Source: Syntrophomonadaceae bacterium (GTDB lineage: Bacteria; Bacillota; Dethiobacteria; DTU022). From it: a stretch of DNA of 17,873 nt. The notes beneath the pieces were generated by a model that was given only the letters and a program-made list of their open reading frames with translations, was not told where the DNA came from and made no database searches. The position numbers were made by a program, and so were the translations under genes. This document shows, one piece after another, positions 6,732-12,530 of this stretch. The DNA is taken from NCBI GenBank assembly GCA_007129055.1, contig SKWE01000175.1, forward strand, positions 1 through 17,873, in the 5' to 3' direction. Positions within the stretch are counted from its first letter, which is position 1; every line of letters begins with the position of its first letter.

Positions 6732-7385
6732 TTGCTTTTACTGGAGATTGAGAAGTGTTATGACGAATTTAATCTAAATAAAGGGTGGCAGGCAGATAAA
6801 GGAGAAATAGTAGCCCTTTTTGGACCTTCCGGTTCTGGAAAAAGCTTAACTCTTAAAGCAATCGCCGGCCTGGAAACTCCTGATAAAGGGTTAATTAAAA
6901 TTAACAGCCGTTTAGTTTTTCACCACCAAAAAAAAATCAATATACCCGCCAGGGATCGATCTGTGGCTTATGTGCCGCAGAATTATGGACTATTCCCACA
7001 TATGACTGTTGTTGAAAACATTCTATTCGGAATGAATGGCAATAGCCAGGAACCGAAGAAGAAAAAAACAATGGAGCTATTGCAGCGAGTAGGCTTGGAA
7101 AGTAAATGGAATAGATACCCGGGTCAGCTTTCCGGTGGGGAAAAACAGCGTGTCGCCCTGTTAAGGGCCCTTGCCAATAATCCAAAAGTGCTGCTGTTAG
7201 ATGAACCTTTTTCAGCTGTTGATATTCCGGCAAGGGAAATACTTAGAAATGAAATCAGGGAATTTCTTGCCCAGTGGCGAATTCCGATTGTGCTGGTCAC
7301 CCATGACCCTGGCGATCTTAACGCCCTTGCAACCAGGGTGATTGAGTATGGAAATAACAATAAACCAGGCTGTTTAACTAGATGA
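6732..7385 (+). CDS. modC: Short molybdate/tungstate ABC transporter ATPase lacking a TOBE domain
   Basis: The product is the ABC ATPase that powers the importer. Motifs in order are Walker A GPSGSGKS, Q-loop VPQNYGLFP, signature LSGGEKQRVALLRAL, Walker B VLLLDEPFSAVD, and the switch histidine in VLVTHDPGD. At about 217 residues it is only the nucleotide-binding domain; typical ModC is about 350 residues with a C-terminal TOBE/Mop regulatory domain, absent here. The sequence ends soon after the H-loop. Start choice: TTG 6732 has AGGTGG 8 nt upstream, whereas GTG 6720 (four codons longer, overlapping modB) has no ribosome site. The longer start cannot be excluded. Confidence 0.9.
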   Translation: MLLLEIEKCYDEFNLNKGWQADKGEIVALFGPSGSGKSLTLKAIAGLETPDKGLIKINSRLVFHHQKKINIPARDRSVAYVPQNYGLFPHMTVVENILFGMNGNSQEPKKKKTMELLQRVGLESKWNRYPGQLSGGEKQRVALLRALANNPKVLLLDEPFSAVDIPAREILRNEIREFLAQWRIPIVLVTHDPGDLNALATRVIEYGNNNKPGCLTR

Positions 7386-7424
7386 TAAAAATAAAGATAA
7401 TTATTGAGACACTGAAAAATACAA

Positions 7425-7442
7425 CCCAATAATGGGCTTTTT
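7425..7442. terminator. Weak, possibly bidirectional terminator between modC and the sigma-54 activator gene
   Basis: CCCA-ATAA-TGGG followed by C and five T is a short hairpin with a T tract on the plus strand, about 40 bp after the modC stop. On the minus strand the same stem is followed by TTGTATTTTT. The stem is only four or five pairs, so support is modest. Its position between two converging genes fits. Confidence 0.4.
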
Positions 7443-7531
7443 AACCCCTAAACCCGTATCAAAAACTATTCTCAAATCAACGTTGCTGATCGCCTTATGG
7501 TGACACGACATATTTAACAGTGAAATATTAT

Positions 7532-9298
7532 TCATTTCATACCGTCCCGGGTAAGGTTATATTTCTGAAGCTTGCGAACTACCGTAGACTGGTCAACCTG
7601 GAGCGCTTTAGCAATTTCATAAGTTGTTTTACAGGTGCGCAGCGCTTCTGAAAACAGTTCAAATTCAAGCGCTTCGCGGGCCTTCTTCAAGGGCTGCAGC
7701 TCAATATTTTGTCCAGGGTGGCGGGATAATACTGGTCGGGTATCGCCAGTAATATGAGGCGGCAGATATTCCGACCCGATTTGATCATGGTCAGCCACTA
7801 TAACAGTCCGTTCGATCATGTTTTCCAGTTCCCTCACATTACCCGGCCAACGATATTGCTCCAGGTAACTAAAAGCTTCTTCAGAGAAATATTTTTGCTG
7901 GGAATAGCGCACGTTTAGTTTTTCCAGGATCTGATCTACCAGCGGCCTGATGTCTTCACGCCTCTCCCTTAGCGGGGGCACTTCCAGTGGAATTACATCG
8001 AGCCTGAAAAAGAGGTCTTCCCTGAACTCCCCTTCTTCAACCAGTTTTGCAATATCCCGGTTACTGGCAGCAATAAACCGTAGATTAAGTTTGATTTCCC
8101 TGCTGCCGCCGATGGGGTTAACTACCCCCTCCTGCAGCACGTGAAGGAGCTTAACCTGCAAAATAAGCGGCAGTTCCGTTATTTCATCCAGGAAGAGGGT
8201 GCCTTCATTGGCCAGCTCTAATTTTCCTATTTTACCTTCCCGGCGGGCGCCGGTAAATGCCCCCCCGGCGTAACCAAACAGTTCGCTTTCCAGGAGATTT
8301 TCCGGTATTGCACCACAATTAACAACCGTAAAGGGTTTATCGCGGCGTGGACTGCAATTGTGAATATAGCGGGCGATCATGCCCTTGCCAACTCCTGATT
8401 CGCCGGTCAGCATGACAGTAGAATCAACAGCGGCAATTTTTTCTGCTACCTTAATCAACTCGGTCATTGCCGGACTGGAAGCAACAATCAGTGTTTTTTC
8501 AAGGTAGCCCTGACGCAGTTCAACAAGTTCCTGCCGGTAGCGGTTTTTTAGCAGTTCTGTCTCTTCCAACTGCTGCTTTAATTTATTTAATTTTGTTATA
8601 TCCCTGGTATTAACTATCACCCTGAAAATTGACCCATCTTCGTTAAAAGCAGGTGTCCCAGTGGCTAAAAGTTTCCGGCCATCTCTTCGCGACTGGATTA
8701 CCGTTTGTGTACTCTGGCTATTTAAGACCAGCTTGGTTACTGAAGGAAAAAATATTTTCCTGGCTTCCAGTTCTTCTACAGTTTTACCGATCACCGATGA
8801 TAGTTTTATCCCAAAATGCTCTTCAAATTGTGAATTTGCGCGGAGGATAACTCCTTCTCCATCGGCCAGTAAAATTTCATCTGACGAAAAGTTAATCACC
8901 GCAGAAAGTTCCCTTTCAAGGGTATTTACGTTTTCGATAAGGTAGTCATAAAGTGACGATAAGGTTATAACCCCGATAGTATTACCTTTAACATCCTTGA
9001 ATAGCGCAGCGCCAGACTTTAACAGGTTGTCATAAACTACCGACCACTTGGAACCTTCTTTTATTTGCGGTACAGGTTTAGCAACCAGGTCTTTTGCCGT
9101 CATTTCTTCAAGTGGTTTCGATCTTTTTAGCGCCTTAACAAGTGAAAACGGGGAAATAATCCCGTTTAATACTGATTTGTCTGCAGTGCAGATTACTGCG
9201 CCAGGCGCAGTATGTAGTAGCTCTATTACTTTTTGAGCGGGAACACTGTCATTTACAACCTGTGGGTCTGAAATAACATATTTTTTTATGTTGAGCAT
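7532..9298 (-). CDS. Sigma-54-dependent transcriptional activator: CBS pair, PAS, AAA+, TyrR-type HTH
   Basis: The 588-residue product is an enhancer-binding activator of sigma-54 RNA polymerase. Domains in order: a CBS-domain pair (about 7-120), a PAS domain (about 128-235), a charged linker (236-268), the AAA+ core (about 270-500) and a C-terminal TyrR-like helix-turn-helix (about 555-582). The core has Walker A GESGVGKG (299-306), the sigma-54 contact loop GAFTGA (346-351), Walker B GTLFLDEI (366-373), and the arginine-finger region FREDLFFRLD. Together with the HTH this makes an active activator likely. CBS domains usually bind adenine nucleotides and PAS may bind a small ligand, so control by energy or metabolites is inferred. 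ATG 9298 follows AAAGGGG by 7 nt. Its likely target is the -24/-12 promoter at 3832-3847, the only one I found in the window. I saw no copy of the 3973-4012 repeat near its own promoter. Confidence 0.93.
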   Translation of the reverse strand: MLNIKKYVISDPQVVNDSVPAQKVIELLHTAPGAVICTADKSVLNGIISPFSLVKALKRSKPLEEMTAKDLVAKPVPQIKEGSKWSVVYDNLLKSGAALFKDVKGNTIGVITLSSLYDYLIENVNTLERELSAVINFSSDEILLADGEGVILRANSQFEEHFGIKLSSVIGKTVEELEARKIFFPSVTKLVLNSQSTQTVIQSRRDGRKLLATGTPAFNEDGSIFRVIVNTRDITKLNKLKQQLEETELLKNRYRQELVELRQGYLEKTLIVASSPAMTELIKVAEKIAAVDSTVMLTGESGVGKGMIARYIHNCSPRRDKPFTVVNCGAIPENLLESELFGYAGGAFTGARREGKIGKLELANEGTLFLDEITELPLILQVKLLHVLQEGVVNPIGGSREIKLNLRFIAASNRDIAKLVEEGEFREDLFFRLDVIPLEVPPLRERREDIRPLVDQILEKLNVRYSQQKYFSEEAFSYLEQYRWPGNVRELENMIERTVIVADHDQIGSEYLPPHITGDTRPVLSRHPGQNIELQPLKKAREALEFELFSEALRTCKTTYEIAKALQVDQSTVVRKLQKYNLTRDGMK

Positions 9299-9424
9299 AA
9301 ATATTCCCCTTTATGGTGATCATGGAGAAATTTGTAATCAAAAAACAATCTTTTTGTAATATTCCTGTAATGTTGAGGCTTTATAATAAAGGCGAGTTGA
9401 CCCCCTCTTTTTATATATATCGTT

Positions 9425-9461
9425 AGACGCAGTTATAAAAACTGCGTCTCTTTTTCTTTTT
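9425..9461 (+). terminator. Orphan intrinsic terminator upstream of birA
   Basis: AGACGCAGTT (9425-9434) and AACTGCGTCT (9440-9449) make a perfect 10-bp stem with a 5-nt loop, followed on the plus strand by CTTTTTCTTTTT. The shape is a strong intrinsic terminator, but no plus-strand gene ends here because the upstream gene points away. It may shield the birA operator and promoter from upstream transcripts, or end a short unannotated RNA from 9300-9424. Confidence 0.7.
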
Positions 9462-9476
9462 AGGGAAACAAAAACG

Positions 9477-9519
9477 ATAATTGTCAACCACTGAAACAGC
9501 TATATAAGTTGACAATTAT
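9477..9519. promoter_or_regulatory. BirA operator (biotin box) ahead of birA-bioY
   Basis: ATAATTGTCAAC (9477-9488) and GTTGACAATTAT (9508-9519) are perfect 12-bp inverted arms separated by 19 bp. The cores TTGTCAACC and AGTTGACAA resemble the known BirA operator, two TTGTnAACC-like half-sites in inverted order. The right arm contains the -35 box of the birA promoter, so bound BirA-biotinyl-AMP would block transcription. The core spacing of 17 bp is a little wider than the usual 14-16. Confidence 0.8.
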
Positions 9520-9537
9520 GCATTCCACCCTTATACT
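9509..9537 (+). promoter_or_regulatory. Sigma-A promoter of birA-bioY
   Basis: A perfect TTGACA -35 box (9509-9514) and TATACT -10 box (9532-9537) are separated by exactly 17 bp. The predicted start is near 9544, giving a leader of about 25 nt before the ATG at 9569. The -35 box is embedded in the right arm of the BirA operator. Confidence 0.85.
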
Positions 9538-9568
9538 ATTTTATCAGAATCTTTTACCAGGTGATAGT

Positions 9569-10516
9569 ATGAATAGCGCAAAACAGGTAATCCTGCGCCA
9601 ATTTAAGGAAAAACCGAATCAGTATATATCAGGTGAGCTGCTCAGCAAAAAACTGAATGTCAGCCGATCTGCTGTCTGGAAAAATATAGAGCAGCTTCGC
9701 CAAACCGGTTATGAGATAACTGCCTGCCGGAACAAAGGTTATCTTCTTGTTGGCGAACCAGACCTGCTTGATATAGAACTGCTGCAGGCGAAGGGTATTT
9801 ATTACGTGGAAAGCGTTGACTCCACCAACCTGGCAGCAAGACAGCTGGCTGAAGAAGGCGCTGACAACTTTACCGTCATTACCGCTGAAGAACAGTTAGC
9901 CGGCCGGGGAAGGCACGGCCGAAACTGGCACTCACCGAAAGGTAAAGGGCTGTGGTTTACAGTAATTCTTCGCCCCGAAGGCGTGCCTCCTACAGGCATA
10001 TCTTCAGTTACCCTGGTTACAGCTGCAGTAGTAGCAGATTACCTGAGTGCTAACAACATACCCGTAAAAGTGAAGTGGCCGAACGACCTGTTAATCAGGG
10101 AGAAAAAAACCGGGGGCATACTGACTGAGTTTAAAGGCGAGCCTGACCGGATAGATTATCTACTGGTCGGCATTGGGTTAAATGTACACCACCGCACGGT
10201 TGACTTCCCGGATCAATTGAAACCTTTGGCTACTTCACTGGGCCTGGAAGGCGAAGTTAAACTTAAGAGGACTGAATTATTGCTGGCTATATCAGGCAGG
10301 CTTCAGCAGGCATATAACCTATATTTCAATGAAGGCTTTTCTCTTTTCCAGCCACTTTGGAAGAAATACAATGTCACTCTCGGCAGGGAAGTGAAAGTTA
10401 AATTACCCAACGGCGAAATAAAAGGCAAAGCAATTGATTTAAATGAAAGCGGTGCCCTGCTTCTGCAGGATGAATCGGGGACGGTGCAAACAATCAGCTA
10501 CGGAGAAATAATTTAG
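9569..10516 (+). CDS. birA: Bifunctional biotin-protein ligase and biotin repressor
   Basis: The 315-residue product activates biotin to biotinyl-AMP and attaches it to acceptor lysines of biotin carboxylases. An N-terminal winged helix-turn-helix (about 3-60, including SGELLSKKLNVSRSAVWKNI) makes it a group II BirA that also represses transcription. The catalytic part shows the adenylate-binding loop GRGRHGR (112-118), KWPND (169-173), the following KKTGGILTE, and a C-terminal SH3-like domain. The start ATG at 9569 has AGGTGA upstream and lies after the predicted transcription start. The open frame extends to 9509, but those codons overlap the promoter. It is followed after 20 bp by bioY, and a BirA-type operator covers the promoter, so it should control itself and biotin uptake. 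Confidence 0.95.
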   Translation: MNSAKQVILRQFKEKPNQYISGELLSKKLNVSRSAVWKNIEQLRQTGYEITACRNKGYLLVGEPDLLDIELLQAKGIYYVESVDSTNLAARQLAEEGADNFTVITAEEQLAGRGRHGRNWHSPKGKGLWFTVILRPEGVPPTGISSVTLVTAAVVADYLSANNIPVKVKWPNDLLIREKKTGGILTEFKGEPDRIDYLLVGIGLNVHHRTVDFPDQLKPLATSLGLEGEVKLKRTELLLAISGRLQQAYNLYFNEGFSLFQPLWKKYNVTLGREVKVKLPNGEIKGKAIDLNESGALLLQDESGTVQTISYGEII

Positions 10517-10536
10517 ATAGGATAACAACCGCATCG

Positions 10537-11088
10537 ATGAAAAATCTTACCTACAGCGCACTTTTTACAGGAATAATTGCCGTTTTGGCCCAGGTTGCCA
10601 TCCCTCTGCCTTTCAGTCCGGTCCCGGTGACCGGGCAGTTAATTGGTGTGCTGCTGGCCGGAGCAATACTGGGCAGCAGGAACGGGCTTTTATCGGTAAC
10701 TGCATATATCTTGCTTGGGGCAGCAGGTGCGCCTGTTTTCTCTATGGCCCGTGGTGGCATATATATGCTCGCCGGGCCAACCGGAGGCTACCTGTGGGGG
10801 TTTCTGCCAGCGGTTTTTCTGGTCGGCCTGGCAGTTGAAAGGAAACAGGGTGTTTCATATCTCAGGATTATACTTATAATGGCTGCCGCCCTGGCGCTTA
10901 TCTATTTATTTGGAGGAATTCAGCTGGGAGTGATCATGCGTTACACACCGGTACAGGTTTTATTAACCGGCGTTCTTCCATTTTTACCTTTCGACCTGTT
11001 CAAGGTATTCCTGGCAGCCTTGATGTACGGAAAAATAGCTGCAAGCCTGAAGAAAAGCGGGTTAGGGGAAATACCTTTAAGCAGATAG
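10537..11088 (+). CDS. bioY: Biotin ECF transporter S component
   Basis: The 183-residue product is a BioY-family membrane protein, the substrate-capturing subunit of the energy-coupling-factor biotin importer. About six hydrophobic segments are visible, along with the family motifs PFSPVPVTGQ near the N-terminus and GPTGGYLWGF (about 80-89). The ATPase and transmembrane coupling subunits (EcfA, EcfT) are not in the window and are presumably shared ones elsewhere. It lies 20 bp after birA. Its ribosome site is poor: the only purine-rich run, ATAGGAT, is well over 10 nt from the ATG, so translation may depend on birA. The last 12 bp overlap the end of the convergent gene. Confidence 0.93.
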   Translation: MKNLTYSALFTGIIAVLAQVAIPLPFSPVPVTGQLIGVLLAGAILGSRNGLLSVTAYILLGAAGAPVFSMARGGIYMLAGPTGGYLWGFLPAVFLVGLAVERKQGVSYLRIILIMAAALALIYLFGGIQLGVIMRYTPVQVLLTGVLPFLPFDLFKVFLAALMYGKIAASLKKSGLGEIPLSR

Positions 11089-11853
11089 CTCTTCCTGCGC
11101 CAGGAGCGCCGCACCCAGGGCTCCTGCAATCTGCGGTTCTTCCGGAACGATAATTGTGGTTCCCAGCTTCTCATTTAGCGCTTTTACCAGGGCCGTGTTC
11201 TTGGCCACCCCACCGGTAATCATAACCAGCTCTTCCAGCCCGACACGGCGAATCAGGCCGACTGTCCGTTCAGCAATGGACTGGTGTAAACCGCGGGCTA
11301 TCTGTTCCCGCGGCAAACCCTGGGCGATCAGGGAAACCACCTCTGATTCAGCAAAAACCGTGCACATGCTGCTAATTGTGACAGTATCGGTGGCTTTTTC
11401 ACTCAGTTCGGCCAGATCTTCAATGCCAACTTCAAGAGCCTGCGCCATTACTTCCAGGAAACGGCCCGTACCGGCAGCGCACTTATCGTTCATGGCAAAA
11501 TCAAAAACGTTGCCGCCATCGTTTATCCGGATCACCTTACTGTCCTGTCCACCGATATCTATAACAGTTCGCACACGGGGGTTAAAATATAAGGCGCCCC
11601 TGCCATGACAGGTTATCTCGGTTATCCTTTTATCGGCTATATCGATACTGATGCGTCCGTAACCTGTTGCCACTACGTAATCCAAATCTGACTGTTTAAG
11701 GTTCATCGCCTGTAGGGCTGAATCAAGTGCTCTTTCAGCTGCTTTCCTGCTGTTTGATCCCGTGGGCATGATTACATAATGGATTACATTTCCATCTTTA
11801 ATCAATACTACTTCCGCAGTCAGAGAGCCTACATCTATGCCTGCTACCAGCAT
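11077..11853 (-). CDS. BadF/BadG/BcrA/BcrD-type ATPase, 2-hydroxyacyl-CoA dehydratase activator-like
   Basis: The 258-residue product belongs to the ASKHA ATPases that use ATP to push an electron from ferredoxin onto 2-hydroxyacyl-CoA dehydratases or benzoyl-CoA reductases (HgdC, FldI, BcrA/D). Nucleotide-fold motifs are GIDVGSLTAE (5-14), VIDIGGQDSK (98-107) and ITGGVAKN (212-219). Two cysteines, C125 in NDKCAAGTGRF and C164 in SSMCTVFAESE, fall where the activator dimer holds its single [4Fe-4S] cluster (C127 and C166 in the Acidaminococcus enzyme). ATG 11853 has AGAGGG 7 nt upstream and begins the conserved fold; the open frame runs up to 11973 but would overlap engB. No dehydratase subunit genes are in the window, so substrate and partner are unknown. 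Confidence 0.9.
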   Translation of the reverse strand: MLVAGIDVGSLTAEVVLIKDGNVIHYVIMPTGSNSRKAAERALDSALQAMNLKQSDLDYVVATGYGRISIDIADKRITEITCHGRGALYFNPRVRTVIDIGGQDSKVIRINDGGNVFDFAMNDKCAAGTGRFLEVMAQALEVGIEDLAELSEKATDTVTISSMCTVFAESEVVSLIAQGLPREQIARGLHQSIAERTVGLIRRVGLEELVMITGGVAKNTALVKALNEKLGTTIIVPEEPQIAGALGAALLAQEELSA

Positions 11854-11887
11854 TCCTATACCCTCTTTCAACAAAATTAAAATAATA

Positions 11888-12469
11888 TTAAAGGAAATCG
11901 TTGATCGCTTTCCATACCTGTTCGCGACCGTCTCCGGTCTTTGCAGAAAAGGGGACCAGCAGATCGTCTTCAAAAAGCCCCAGCCCTTTACGGATAACCT
12001 GAACCTGCTTTAATAGAGCGCTGCGGGACAATTTATCCGCCTTTGTCGCCACGGTAATGGTTCTAATGGTATGCAGCCTGAGCCAGTTGGACATCTGGAG
12101 ATCGTCATCAGTTGGGGGATGACGCGAATCAATAAGGTGCAGGCAGCCCCTGAGGTTTAGCCTGTTTGCCAGGTATTCCTCAATAATTGGTGCCCACCGT
12201 GCCCGCTCTTTTTTTGATAACTTTGCGTAACCATAGCCGGGCAGGTCAACAAAACAGAGTTTATCATTTAAGAGATAGAAGTAGAGACCCCTTGTTTTAC
12301 CGGGAGTTGAGCTGATCCGGGCCAGGTTTTTCCTACCGATTAAGGTATTTAGAAGTGAAGACTTTCCCACGTTGGAGCGGCCGATAAAAGAAAACTCCGG
12401 CACATCCCAGACTGGGAAGTCACTCGTATTATAGGCAGCTGCTTTAAGGACTGCTTCTTTTACTTTCAA
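11888..12469 (-). CDS. engB: Ribosome biogenesis GTPase EngB/YsxC
   Basis: The 193-residue product is a small TRAFAC GTPase needed for assembly of the large ribosomal subunit in Firmicutes. GTPase motifs: G1 GRSNVGKS (30-37), STPGKTRG switch I region (54-61), G3 DLPG (75-78) inside DLPGYGYAKLSKKER, G4 TKAD (142-145) and G5 SAK (175-177). The start is a TTG at 12469; AAAGAGG lies 10 nt upstream, in-frame stops occur just before it, and MKVKEAVLKA resembles the N-terminus of Bacillus YsxC. An ATG eight bases upstream is out of frame. The gene follows lon after about 60 bp, a conserved neighbourhood in Firmicutes. Confidence 0.95.
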   Translation of the reverse strand: MKVKEAVLKAAAYNTSDFPVWDVPEFSFIGRSNVGKSSLLNTLIGRKNLARISSTPGKTRGLYFYLLNDKLCFVDLPGYGYAKLSKKERARWAPIIEEYLANRLNLRGCLHLIDSRHPPTDDDLQMSNWLRLHTIRTITVATKADKLSRSALLKQVQVIRKGLGLFEDDLLVPFSAKTGDGREQVWKAINDFL

Positions 12470-12530
12470 TTTTCATCAACCTCTTTAATGCTACAGCCAG
12501 GGCCGTAGTATAATTAATATCTAGCTTGAT

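Noticed and set aside
9425..9461. Hairpin as a T-box or riboswitch attenuator of birA
   Set aside because: The birA promoter and BirA operator lie downstream of the hairpin, so it would not be in the birA transcript made from that promoter.
9509..9568. Twenty-codon upstream extension of birA
   Set aside because: It starts inside the -35 box and lies mostly before the predicted transcription start; the ATG at 9569 has AGGTGA upstream.
11854..11973. Forty-codon N-terminal extension of the BadF-type ATPase
   Set aside because: It would overlap engB and precedes the conserved MLVAGIDVG start, which has its own ribosome site.
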